Assembly: GCF_000203795.2 (NCBI RefSeq) | Contig: NW_006281109.1 | Coordinates: 506,001-570,000 of the forward strand | Direction of reading: 5' to 3' | DNA length: 64,000 nucleotides | From: Batrachochytrium dendrobatidis JAM81 | Lineage: Eukaryota; Chytridiomycota; Chytridiomycetes; Rhizophydiales | Shown here: positions 38,245 through 49,399 of the stretch, piece after piece | Layout of the letters: each line of letters begins with the position of its first letter | How positions within the stretch are numbered: position 1 is the stretch's first letter | Program-made: the position numbers and the translations under genes | The notes under the pieces: model-generated | Databases searched by the model: none | What the model was told of the DNA's origin: nothing | What the model saw: only the letters and a program-made list of their open reading frames with translations

Positions 38245-39168
38245 ATGTCTACCAAACCACTCGGAAGCGTCAGTCAACCAGCAGATATCAAGGTTTGTCT
38301 ATATAAAACTCGACTTTATTTAAAATCTTGACTATTGTGCAACTAATATGCATACAGATTATATTGCTTGGTGACAGTGCTGTCGGAAAATCAAAGTTGA
38401 TGGAGCGGTTTCTTTTGGACGACTATGTGCCTCATCAACAGTCCACATACGCATTGACTTTGTATAGGCATAATGCAATACATCCGAAATCTACAAGTAA
38501 TCCGCCAGAGAAAATTGCTGTAGATTTTTGGGATACGGCTGGACAGGAACGGTTTCAGAGCATGCATGCAAGCTATTATATGGGTGCTCATTGCTGCATC
38601 TTGGTATTCGACGTAACTCGAAAAATTACTTACAAAAACTTGGATACGTGGTATGAGGAATTGGTTCAACATCGAGGCATTAAAGTAAGTGGCATGTGAT
38701 GAGCATTGTTGGTTCAACTTGAATTTGGCACTATAGCTATTTGTTGAATAGATAAACCTGATTTTTATACGGTCATCAGTCGAAACGTATTATTTTTGTA
38801 ATAGCTTCACAAAAACTAATTCAGCTACATCATTTTGTATCTCTCAGATGCCAGTAATTGTTGTTGCCAACAAAATCGATATGGACCCTTCAAGAGGATC
38901 AAAATCATTTGGATTTGTAGAAAAACGACGACAAGAGAGAGGCGGGAGTGTGGATGACTTGCCTTTTTATTTTGTATCGGCCTCTGATGGATCTAATGTG
39001 GTGGCTATTTTCTTGGAAGCAATTCAAAGAGGTTTTGAATACAAAAACAAAATGGTCATTGATAAACAGGGAACATTTGTCGACGATGTTCTACAATTTA
39101 TTCAAGAAGAAGAAAATCGGCCCGATGGTTTATTTGCAAAACAGATACTCGTCGACTCCAACACGTAG
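38245..39168 (+). CDS. RABL2: RABL2, ciliary Rab-like small GTPase
   Basis: Small GTPase that recruits the IFT-B complex at the flagellar base. Exons 38245-38292, 38358-38684, 38848-39168; 696 nt, 231 residues, as in animals. Motifs: G1 LGDSAVGKSKLMERF; RABL2-specific STYALTLYRH in place of a normal switch I; G3 FWDTAGQERFQSMHASYY; G4 VVANKIDMD; G5 FVSASDGSNV. The region after G4 carries a short insert (RGSKSFGFVEKRRQERGG). There is no C-terminal cysteine for prenylation, as expected for RABL2. With HYDIN it shows the organism builds a motile flagellum. Confidence 0.95.
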
Positions 39169-39988
39169 TTTAAAACCATTCAACTCGGCTGACCAATTGT
39201 TTGAGTGTCAGAAATATAGATACATGAATTGGGTTTACTTTAACATGCCGTACAGATTACTTGGTTTATAATACTACTGGGTGGATTTTCAACAGAATGC
39301 TAGTATATGTTATTAGCCAATAAACACGTATATGTAGTCTAATTGATTCAATGCAAGTTCGACACTACTGAATACACGTTATTTTAAATACACGAGGAAT
39401 CAATAGAAAGCAACTAGGCCATAACACTGATCACACAAGAGATAGTTAATAGTATGATATTACAGTCGTATTCACGTAAAATAAAACATTAGCTAAAATA
39501 CACGATCTCTTTAGTTGGTTGGTTTTTATCCAAATGATCAATATGGAAACAGTTGTTGCATTCCTGATGCATGATGCCTGATCTGTGCAATCATTATTCT
39601 AGACTACAACACAAACGTATGTGATTAGAGTTTGATTGACAACAGTTCAACCAATATCTAAATTAAAATGTATGGATTTGGTAATTGTACAACGTATGGT
39701 TGTGACAAATAAAGACATTATTGATTCAAAACTATAATTTAATTGTGTATGCATCGTATGATGAACGCTGTGCTATTCAAGTAGTCGATTATGGCAGCAA
39801 GAGCAACACATATCTAACCACAGTATATTCCAAACAGACAATTATTGCATGATAGTGATCCATTTCACGTAAATACGGCTGTACATGGCATTGGTAAATA
39901 CAAATATGTTTGATCTAAAAATACTCAGTTTATTACTCTGAATATGCAAAACTACTAATTTCAAATATTTTTGTAGTATAGTAGTTGC
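39169..39988. other. Spacer RABL2 / ARO2 with MITE-like copy
   Basis: 820 bp between two convergent stop codons. Over half is the MITE-like element 39460-39883. The rest is AT-rich without recognised features. Confidence 0.5.
39460..39883. mobile_element. MITE-like element, copy 3 (about 424 bp)
   Basis: Second member of the subfamily at 37576-37992, in the same orientation and over 95 % identical by eye. Ends TTACAGTCGTATTCACGTAA and the complement of CACGTAAATACGGCTGTA. The two copies flank RABL2. Confidence 0.8.
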
Positions 39989-41758
39989 TTAAATTTTGCC
40001 TTGATTAAGTTCAACATCCATTGCAGGGGCTATTCCTCTCATTAGAGCAGGAATTTCAGAAAGTGAAAGAACCGATGCTGCAGACTTGCGGGATCCTTGA
40101 GCCAACAGCATGCTGGTATTGTAAGAATAAGAGGATATATAACAAACCGTTAAAAAATGAAAAACATTAAACACGTTTGATACTGATCAATCTGATAAAA
40201 GCAGCACTTACTCCATAACAACAAGCGACGCCATAGCTTCAACAATTGGAACTGCGCGTGGGAGAACACATGGATCATGACGTCCTTTAGCAGCTAAAAT
40301 GCCAGTATCACCCTCGTATGATGTCGTTTCCTGGGAAATACCAATTGTGGCAGCTGGTTTAAATCCAACTCGAAAGTAAATGTCCTCTCCATTTGATATG
40401 CCACCTTGAATACCGCCCGAAAAATTCGTGGTAGTACCCAAACTATCACCTTTCTTGACAAATGGATCATTATGAACATGCCCAGGAATATTGGTGCCAG
40501 AAAACCCACTTCCAATCTCAAATGCCTTGGTAGCTGGAATAGAAAGCATAGCATGAGCTAACTGAGCCTCGAGCTTATCAAAGCACGGCTCTCCCAGTCC
40601 AGCCGGAACATTCCTGATTACACAAACTACCGATCCTCCAATGGAATCTTGGGCATCTTTGTATTGCAAAATAATCTAGATTATAAACAAGAAATAGGTT
40701 GAAATGGGTAGCTTTGTGATTGCAAATCAACTTGATTGTGTAAAATGCACTCAAATAAAAGCACAACTTACATCTCGCATCTTGGCAGAAAACTCTGGAG
40801 AAGGACACCTAACATCATTTTTATCCACGTCTTTTCGAGTGATATTTTTCAGTAGATCCCACCACGATTGCCATTTAAGCATCCAATGGTTTTTATCATC
40901 TACAGACTCAAATGACTCGATTGGTACCATTGAGACTGGGCCGACCGATGCAACGAATGCAACAACTTCAATGCCATGCGCACTCTTCAAATACTTTTCT
41001 GCTACAGCAGCGGCAGCAACTCGACCTTGAAAAGGAAAAATATATAAATTGCAATGTTTATCAGTATGGATTCAGAGTGTTGAATAAATCTTGTAAGACG
41101 ACCAACCTATGGTTTCACGAGCACTTGCACGACCACCACCTGATGTTGCTTTGACCCCATACTTTTGCAAGTAAGTCCAGTCAGCATGGGATGGACGCGG
41201 ATACAAGTCCATTTCGCCATAGTCGTGTGGCCGCTGATCTTGATTAGGCACCATCATTGCAATTGGAGTTCCGAGTGTAAATCCTTTTTCAGTACCAGAT
41301 AAAATGACTACTCGATCCTTTTCATCTCGCTAAAATACATTTGATTTCAGCATAAGTAAACCTGTTAGTTTATGGTAACAGTTTGGTTTACTTGTCTTTC
41401 CATAGAAAGCAATCACCTATCCAGCTGAAATGGAATGAGCAGCAGAAACAAGGGTTGGTGCACTGGCATTTCAAAATACGTACAGGAGTAGTGAGCACAC
41501 TCTGACCAGGTCGTCGCCTGTCTAGCAAAGGCTGAACATCATTCTCAGACAATGGAAGACCAGGAGGACATCCATCCACAATTACACCAACAGCTTTGCA
41601 ATGAGATTCACCAAAAGTTGAAATACGAAAGAAGCTTAACCAGCCAAGTATAATATAAATGAATCCAGTTGAAAGCAGTCATCAGTGAATGAATGTTTTA
41701 ACAGAAAAGTATAGATTGATTCAACAAAACTCAAGTTCTACCTGCCAAACGAGCTCAT
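39989..41758 (-). CDS. ARO2: Chorismate synthase
   Basis: Last enzyme of the shikimate pathway, converting EPSP to chorismate with reduced FMN. Six exons: 41758-41742, 41634-41484, 41329-41107, 41025-40772, 40675-40212, 40112-39989; 1,233 nt, 410 residues, normal for fungi. Exon 1 is only 17 nt (MSSFG plus two bases). Signatures: [76 protein letters not shown] and [18 protein letters not shown]. The family's usual HADY reads HADW. Fungal chorismate synthases usually carry their own flavin reductase activity; that is family knowledge, not visible here. Confidence 0.95.
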
Positions 41759-42321
41759 TATGAATTTGTAGTTTAGTCGAGTGCTTTGATTTTTGGAAAA
41801 TAAAATTTGTCAAGCAATGAATTACAGCCAAACACTTGTATTGATCTTGAAATGACTTGCTTTGAAACCATCAATTTCTTACTAGAAATTCTTAATTCTT
41901 TCAATCGCAACGCTCATTATATAATAAACTCAAACGATAATTATCACTTTCTCCGCTTTTAGAACAGTCATTGTACAATCTCCATCCATGTGTTAGGTTC
42001 AACTGTCATTAGTCAAACTCAATAATCTCATACGTTCGCGTTTTAGTTTAATAAATCAATGATTGCATATCTCAGAAACGCAACAATACATGCCAGTCAC
42101 TTGAAAAAACTCAGTAAGTTTGACAATCATTTCATGAGATTATGTATTTTGGCTTATTAGCGTTCCATTTATCTAAATACAAGTGTAAACAAAACAATAT
42201 TTCACGAGTTTATTGCATCTGTATATTCCCTTCAACTGCAAACTAAACCAAAGTCATGGGTCATAAGATTTTCAAGTAAGTTCAAGACAATGACCCAATG
42301 TTTGGATGCACAGGTTGCAAC
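41759..42321. other. Spacer ARO2 upstream / SGT2 downstream
   Basis: About 560 bp. It contains the ARO2 promoter and the SGT2 3' region (both genes on the minus strand). No gene, repeat or RNA recognised. Confidence 0.45.
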
Positions 42322-43880
42322 CTATTTCTTTCCAAACTGTTCGGCCATAGCAGCCATTTTGGGGTTATTGAGTAAACCACTCAAAGCATTTGGGTCGCTC
42401 ATCATATTTTGGGCCCTAAATTGATAGTTAATCAGTCAACATTTCCTATTACAAAAGCGAAGTGATAGATTTAAAGACCCAAACCAGCCTACATTTTTGC
42501 CATTTCTGGATTCTTCATCATTTCAGCAATCTGAGGATTATTCATCATCTTTGCAGCTAAAAACAACAGACTTTAGTTTCAATCGTAATACTAGACACGT
42601 TTACCAAGCATAAAACTTAATACTCACCCATGCTCATAAAATTGGGATTGCTCATCATTGCAGAAAAGTCCATGCCGCCTAAACCACCCATTCCAGCAAG
42701 ATCAGGCATTGCTCCAGAGTCCGAATTTCCAGGTGCAGAGGTACTACGAGAAGCAGTAGAGGAAGTTGCCAACTTTGCGTTTGCAGCTTGAATAGCTTGA
42801 AGCATCGAAGCATTTCCTGGTTCGATTTTCAATCCACCTTCATACGCCTCGATGGACTCGGAGTATTTTCCAACGCAGAAAAGAGCATGACTAGAATAAT
42901 ATTAGTTTAGAAAAATAACAAAATCTAACCATGCAAGTAGAACCAACCCTAAACGAGAATAGCCCTTGCTATACGAAGGATCAAGTTTAATTGAGGATCG
43001 TGCATCCACAGCTGCATCATCATGGTTTCCATCCTGACTGTGAGCCGCTGCACTAAAATAATTGTTGATCAAAATAAATGTAAACCAGACATGAATGGTG
43101 TTGAATTTCCAGTCATTAGAATCCATTAAAACAGATTTATGGTAAACTGGTAGCATACCGATTGGCAAAATAGACGGCATTGGTTGCATCTAGAGCAATA
43201 GCTTGCGTATACTTTTCGATTGCTTGTGGGAACATCTTGCCAGCCATCAATTTGTTTCCAGCAGCCTTGAATTCTTCAGCCTGCATCTTTTGTGCATCCT
43301 AAATAGTATTGACAATACTATGAGCAAGATTTAAAGCAAAATGCAATGCATATCTTGGCAATTCAACATACTGTAGGACCAGAACGAGGTTCAGAAGATA
43401 TCTAGTATCAAACCATACATGTACAGAAGCAGACAAATGTCAGCATAATGCTTGCAGATCTGGATGCAAAAACAAGGCAATATGCCTGAGAATGAGCAAT
43501 TTACATTATCGCTTCCCAGTTTCTTTTGAGTTGCAAGAAAAACATTGAAAATAGAGAGCAAGTTTGTAGGCTTGGAGCCTTGTTCATCTTGCTCTAGCTT
43601 GTTGGCATCAATCCCAAATGCCTCTGCAATACACTGAGTAGCAACTACAGTCCAGAACCATGTTAGTATAAATCGAGTATTCATAGGATTGATCCTATTC
43701 TTTGGACTAGTTTTTATGGAACAGCACACTAGACCATCAAGCCAGAATTCAAGCAGGTGCATGACCACAACTCATACCTTCGATTCCTTCAGCATCATCA
43801 GCTTTAATTGTGCCATCAGCAATACTCTGTTGCAGGAATTGGCATATTTTTGAGGCTAGTTTCTGCTTGTTATCAATCAT
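42322..43880 (-). CDS. SGT2: SGT2/SGTA TPR co-chaperone
   Basis: Cytosolic co-chaperone that receives tail-anchored membrane proteins and passes them to the GET/TRC pathway. Eight exons: 43880-43778, 43644-43505, 43401-43372, 43298-43159, 43052-42948, 42890-42628, 42556-42493, 42415-42322; 939 nt, 312 residues. The N-terminal homodimerisation domain starts MIDNKQKLASKICQFLQQSI. Three TPR repeats follow (KAAGNKLMAGKMFPQAIEKY, YSKGYSRLGHALFCVGKYSE and between them). The C-terminus is Met/Asn-rich with NPNF, NNPQIAEMMKNPEMAKM and DPNALSGLLNNPKMAAMAEQ, the substrate-binding region. It is divergent with the SDF2-like gene, 128 bp apart. Confidence 0.94.
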
Positions 43881-44008
43881 ATTATCTGGTTTCGATCAAG
43901 ATTAGAATCAAGACAAGTTTGAGGTTTGAAGTGGAAATTTGGACAAGAACTTTAGTCAAACATGCTTCGACTTGTCAACTTGATTTACTATTCTTGACAT
44001 TTGGACTT

Positions 44009-44802
44009 ATGCTCATTGTGTTTCTTACAATTGCCATTATTATTGCAAGAGTAGCCTCGGCATCTGAGCCGTTTATTATTGACAAGGAGTTTGCTGCTGT
44101 CACTTGTGGGTCAGGCATCAAACTAGTCAACAAGGCAACTGGTGCTCGTCTGCATTCTCATGAAGTTCATTACGGATCTGGAAGGTTTGTGTTGGCAGTC
44201 TTGTCAAGCCATTAAGTCCTTGTCTGTATTTGGAACCTTGCAACTCATCACTATGCATAACTCTATCTCAGTGGTCGGCAATCTGTGACAGGGTATCCCA
44301 AGGGTGACGATCCAAACAGTCTCTTTGTGGTTGGTGCTGCGTTGAGTGGTTCATGTTCTCGTGGTCAGCCTGTGCATTGTGGAGACTCTATCCGGCTACA
44401 GCATTTGAATACTCGTCAGTATCTGCATAGTCAAAGTGGTATCCAATCTCCCATGTCTAAAAACCAAGAAGTTTCCGGTCACGACCAACCAGGAACTGGA
44501 GATAATTGGATAGTGCAATGTCTCGACTCAAAGGAAAAGTTGTGGGGTCGAGAGCGTAACATCAAGCTGGGTATGTCATCTGCATCAATCTTGTCATTTT
44601 ATTACTAGATGCTGGAATTGACTTGTATTTTGATTTCTTAGTGCATGCCAACACAAAGCACTTTCTCGGAACCTCCAGTCGCTTTTCATTTCAAAATGTG
44701 ATTACAGGGCAGCTAGAAGTATCTGCTAGATCTGGTAAAAATGGTGACGAGGAGATCTGGAGTGTCCAGGAAGGGGTGTTTTTTGCCACAGCAGCATCAT
44801 AA
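44009..44802 (+). CDS. SDF2: SDF2-like MIR-domain protein of the ER
   Basis: Small secretory-pathway protein of the SDF2/SDF2L1 family, made of MIR (beta-trefoil) repeats; relatives act with ER chaperones. Exons 44009-44184, 44272-44570, 44642-44802; 636 nt, 211 residues, close to human SDF2. Start chosen at 44009 because MLIVFLTIAIIIARVASA forms a clean signal peptide. MIR signatures: AAVTCGSGIKLVNKATGARL, LHSHEVHYGSGSGRQSVTGY, IRLQHLNTRQYLHSQ and LTLVHANTKHFLGT-like KLVHANTKHFL. No HDEL-type retention signal at the end (..FFATAAS). Expected soluble in the ER lumen or secreted. Confidence 0.92.
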
Positions 44803-44908
44803 AATACATATTTTGTTGGGTAAAATTCATTGTCTAGTACCATCGCCTCGAGCTGTACAAACTAAGAGACTTCTCATTTCAGAGTCGACATAATCTCTCA
44901 TCTCCATA

Positions 44909-45008
44909 NNNNNNNNNNNNNNNNNNNNNNNNNNNNNNNNNNNNNNNNNNNNNNNNNNNNNNNNNNNNNNNNNNNNNNNNNNNNNNNNNNNNNNNNNNNN
45001 NNNNNNNN
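44909..45008. other. Assembly gap, 100 N
   Basis: Exactly 100 unknown bases, a conventional placeholder, so the real length is unknown. The 3' end of the BRD8-like gene is missing into or beside it. Confidence 1.
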
Positions 45009-45114
45009 GATTTTCACATCATAAAACTACACGATTGGGAAACATGTCGATCTATACACTAACAATACAGCTTGAATAGTACGATAAAATTGGCCAATTG
45101 GATTTAGTCCTTAC

Positions 45115-46657
45115 CCCTTCTCGAATACGAGTCTTTACTAGATCCAGACTCATTGGTTGCTTGACAACTTCAGAATACCGTTTTTCTTTTGAAAGCTTTA
45201 GAAATGCATTTCCTGCGCGATGATCGGCAATCCTGTTCCAAATAAGCATAGCTGTTTTTTTCCATGTTTTGTACTTTTCGTCTATTCGAAGTCTTTTCCT
45301 TTCTGGCTCATCTGTTGATGTATGGGTAGAAAGGTTAGCCATTTCATATCTAGTTGCCACGCGCCAAAATCATAAACAGTTTACCAGAATATTCTGTCCC
45401 AGAATCTGGATCTATAGAATCCATTTCAGAGTAGATTCGAGTTGCCGTTGCTGTAGATGAAACGATAGATTCTTCTTTAAGCTCTAACAGAATGATTCAG
45501 TTTTACAAACCTTGCCAATCTATCATACTATTCCAACAAACGTTACCAGTAAGGCTATGATCGCGTGGATGTGGTGTTGTTGGGGATGATTGGGCTGCAT
45601 CATCATCAGCTTGGTTGTCTTTGTCTAGTACCTCTGGAATGTTTTGAGCCTTGAGAGATGATTCTGTTTCGGAGACCGTTTCAACAGACTCCTGTGTGAG
45701 CATCAGTTATGTTTTCCTGTGAGTATCAGCAAATGAAACAAGTTTTTAAAACAAGTTCAACCTTATCGTTTGGTACTATTGCTAATTCATCGATTGTCAT
45801 GTCTTCCAAAACTTCATCTTTAGCTCCATTCTCAATGCTGTCAATATCAATGCACGTTTGGCTAGAAGAAATATCAACGTGAATCAACCAAATGTTTAGT
45901 AGGCGCATTCAAAGATTTAAATATCATCATCTTATACTACCTGTATTCAACCTCGCATTCGTACAACTGCCTTTTGATTTCATCGCTTCGACGAGCAGAT
46001 AGTTTGAAAAGTAACTTTCGAGTCAGAGTATGGGCTGTTGTGTTCACCAAACTCGAGTTAGTTTTTCTAAAACCTCGACAAGATCAAATTCATGGTAACA
46101 GCCAAATAGTAAGCCAGTTGAAGGGCAAGCAAATAACACCTACATGTATCTGTGACGATATTCTCGCCAGATTCTAGTCTAACCGTCAATGTTCATGTCA
46201 AAAACAAAGTATACTCGAATTTATAGAGCATGCAAGATTGAACCAACCTCTCATCTTTAATGGGACTCGATACAGTCAATAACCGATTGTATTCATCCTC
46301 ACAGCTCTATATTCTTATCAATATTAGTAACCTAGTAATCAATTATACAAGTGGTCTAATCTGAATGGCAGTTTTTGAATGCATAATCAACTTTCACCGC
46401 TGATTGCATATCAGTTTAACCCTTTCAAAATATTTCCGTATATCCAATACAATATGGATAGTTATACGCTCATTTAGGTACTCCGATAAACTGGAGGTGA
46501 AGTATATGTATAAACGCACCTTGGCATCAAGCTTTGCAGGAAACGTAATGCCATTGATTAAGCAAAGAGTTTTGCACACTTCCTCCCAGTTATTTTCTCC
46601 ATGACAATCAACTGCCTTTACCAAGGCGATATCTGCATCTGGATCCCACTCGGCCAT
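45115..46657 (-). CDS. BRD8-like bromodomain protein (3' end lost at gap)
   Basis: Predicted acetyl-lysine reader of the NuA4/TIP60 complex. Exons read: 46657-46520, 46306-46248, 46178-46144, 46073-45941, 45861-45762, 45691-45547, 45483-45385, 45311-45115, in frame for 302 codons. The N-terminus has a SANT-like segment (ADIALVKAVDCHGENNWEEV). A basic helical stretch (RKLLFKLSARRSDEIKRQLY) and an acidic linker follow. The last exon starts a bromodomain (WKKTAMLIWNRIADHRAGN, then YSEVVKQPMSLDLVKTRI). It stops at a canonical donor (GGG|GTAAGG at 45114), and the rest of the bromodomain and the stop codon are not seen before the N run. This is an assembly break, not a pseudogene. The BRD8 assignment rests on this N-terminal/bromodomain pairing. 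Confidence 0.8.
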
Positions 46658-46916
46658 TTTGATGGTAATTCAAGCAAATATTGTTTGTCGAAATCCAACT
46701 CGGAAAACACAACTCAAAACACGTGATGAGTATGCTGGCAGAATAAAACAACTTCAACACACGTGACTATCTAAATCACTTTTCCAACACTTTACAACGC
46801 TTGCTTCTTGTCTTGTACACTAAACAATATACTCGGCGAGTCGACTCTAGCCCTTGATCCCAAAACTCTCTTAGTGAATATCCCAACTCTTTATTTGAAT
46901 TTACTGTGCAGCAAAG
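46658..46916. promoter_or_regulatory. Divergent promoter BRD8-like / SmE with two CACGTGA elements
   Basis: 259 bp between divergent ATGs. Contains ACACGTGATG at about 46719 and ACACGTGACT at about 46759, 40 bp apart. The same element occurs near other genes in the window. Confidence 0.5.
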
Positions 46917-47475
46917 ATGGCAACGAAACTTCAAAAGATTATGGTGCAGCCCATAAACCTGATCTTCAGAATGTTGCAGCAGGTACTTGCTGCTCTAATC
47001 ATTTCAATAGTCTGCAGTGTATAATGCTTGACTTGCGCTTTCAAACATCATAACTAATCGTTTTGCAATGAATGGATAGAAATCAAGAGTGCAAATCTGG
47101 CTATATGAACAGACCGAGATCAGGATCGAGGGACAAATCTTGGTATGTGCTTTTGCATTGTCGTTTAGTACAGCTAGACTGGCTGGATTCAATGATCAAT
47201 CTATATCCCACTACATTGTTTGCATCTGACTCTATCATCACAGAAAGCTATTCTGCATGTCTCGTCAAGTTTGATCTATATTTGACTGAAATTTACTGAC
47301 TTTATCCATTGATATACGCTACCTGTAGGGATTTGACGAGTTTATGAACTTGGTCCTTGATGATGCAGAGGAGGTATCAACCAAGACTGGAGCACGGAAA
47401 CAACTTGGGCGAATTCTACTAAAAGGAGACAATATTACTTTGTTTTGCAATGCACCCACTACTGCAGCTGGTTAA
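46917..47475 (+). CDS. SNRPE: Small nuclear ribonucleoprotein Sm E
   Basis: Core Sm-ring protein of spliceosomal snRNPs. Exons 46917-46982, 47080-47142, 47329-47475; 276 nt, 91 residues, standard size. Shows [36 protein letters not shown] (Sm1), [15 protein letters not shown] and [18 protein letters not shown] (Sm2). All three exons are in phase 0. Convergent with the GST-kappa gene. Confidence 0.96.
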
Positions 47476-48139
47476 TGTATGCATCGGATAGTGAAAACTT
47501 TTACTGAAGAAATACAGATCTTTAAATACTTACAAGAATTTAGTCGATTATTCATATTGTTGATCATTCAAGAGGATGAGTCCTTGACAAAGGATTGGCA
47601 AACCTGTTTTTGAAAAATGTGTATTCAGACTATATCTCCAGTTCGTTGATGATTATTGCTTGAATGGCATTTTTTGTCCAATCAGTGCATTTATTTCAAT
47701 CCAATATACCAGCTGAAACTCGATGCAACGATTATAAACTAGTATCCGCTTTTTAGCGATGACTCGTACATAGATCCAACTTATTTCAACATTTAATTAC
47801 TGTAAACTCCGCTGTGTTGTTTGGCAAGTCTAAAACATTGGTCTCAAATTGTGTTATTTCGCATTTTTGTAAGCCTATAATCTACTACAATATCTGGTAA
47901 ACTTTGCAGATATGTATAGTTTGGTTTCAAGTCTACTGCTAACTTGCATCAAGATTGGTCGCGCATCTGTCACTGCACAAATAGTTGTATCTCAGGTCTG
48001 GAAATACTAATAATGGTATAATACTCGATTAAAAAGGAATCCCAAAACTTTATTGAAGATTTTTAGTCGGGCGTAGCATAGGTCTCAATGATTGTCAGCT
48101 TCAAAGTCGAATATAAATTTGATTTGATTTGCCAGTCTA
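47476..48139. other. Convergent spacer SmE / GSTK
   Basis: About 660 bp between two stop codons. AT-rich. No gene, repeat or RNA recognised. Confidence 0.5.
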
Positions 48140-49063
48140 TTAGAGCTTGGATGTTCCACTGAGATTATCTGTGGGTTGAGGACCGTAGTATGGTTTTTTT
48201 AATAGCAATGCAATCTGTTCAATTCGATCGCTTCCAAAAAATGAGTCTCGAGTTGACACTCCATTGTTTTGATGTTCGACAATAATCCAAGGAGCGCCAA
48301 ATGCACCTTCATGAGTAGCAGCCTGCGTGTTATCTGTCAACAACTTTTTTACATGCAAGTCGGATGCATGCTTTGATACAAACAAGGGAGTTGTAGAACC
48401 AAGCACTGGGGTGAGATATTTGACGAGATTATCCTCATCACTCAGATTCATTCCATCACGCCAATAACACTGCCAAATTGCTCTACTGGCTGAAATCAGT
48501 TTACTTGGCTCATATAGCTTAACGGCAGTCAAAATTCGCTGAGCTTTCAAAGAGTTGTCTGGAAATTTACTCGGGATTGCTGTAAGTGGGACATTGTAAA
48601 GCTTGCCATTACGCACCAAATCTATGGAAATCAATGCAAAACTGTTGTCAAAAGGCATTCTAATCAATAGTTTAAAAATCAAAATGATCCCACTGTAAAC
48701 TACCAAAGATCTCACTCACAAGCCAAACAACTAACCTTTGTACATGTACTTTGCCTTGAACTTGTTCATACCAGGAGGCTGGTTTTCAGACTCGTGCATC
48801 ACCCCAGCAAGATAGAACGGAACCATGTTCATCTCAATATCCCAAATTGACTGATACCTTGAAAGTATTTCCATGGCGAACCTACAATTGAATCTACTCT
48901 GAGTTGAACACATGGACACTCGAGTGGATACCACTACCCAACTCTGCCTAGTCTGTATCTATCAAACAATTTTGATGGAACTTTGGTATTTTGAATTAAA
49001 AATAAATATCGGGGTTTACCATGAGTAGGGCGATACAGTATCAAAGTAGAATGTGAGTTTCAT
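48140..49063 (-). CDS. Glutathione S-transferase kappa / DsbA-like oxidoreductase
   Basis: Thioredoxin-fold enzyme of the GSTK1/HCCA-isomerase family, in eukaryotes usually mitochondrial or peroxisomal. Exons 49063-49020, 48881-48736, 48621-48140; 672 nt, 223 residues, the family size. The N-terminus MKLTFYFDTVSPYSWFAMEI carries the catalytic SPYSW motif (Ser in the Cys position, as in kappa GSTs). Then NQPPGMNKFKAKYM, the helical insert, and AATHEGAFGAPWIIVE with the cis-Pro loop, and FFGSDRIEQIALLL. The C-terminal tripeptide is SKL, a classical peroxisomal targeting signal type 1, so a peroxisomal location is likely. Exon 3 uses the acceptor at 48622. Confidence 0.93.
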
Positions 49064-49399
49064 GATGGTAAAACAGATATTCTTGACTGCAAGGTTGTCG
49101 AGATTGCCATTTGTTTTGAATCAGCCCAAATGTCACCTGAGGATGATTGGAGCTGCTCTTTTTTTCAGATATATTCAGTCTTGTCTAATACTCGGTGTTG
49201 AATAGTTTCATGACAGGTATGAATGCTTGATGTGCAATCCTTTTGATACAATTTTATTTCTTGAAGCTCTATTAGTATTTATGATCTTTCCTGACAAAGC
49301 TGTTGCTGGTATCACCAGCAGCAAGTCATACTTGGATTTGTCAACTTTTATTGAATATCAATTTTTTTATTTTTTTAATTCCTGCCTGAAAACTTTAAC
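49064..49399. promoter_or_regulatory. Divergent promoter GSTK / NIFK
   Basis: 336 bp between divergent ATGs. Contains an AT-rich tract (TTTTTTTATTTTTTTAATT) just before the NIFK start. No CACGTG element seen. Confidence 0.4.
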
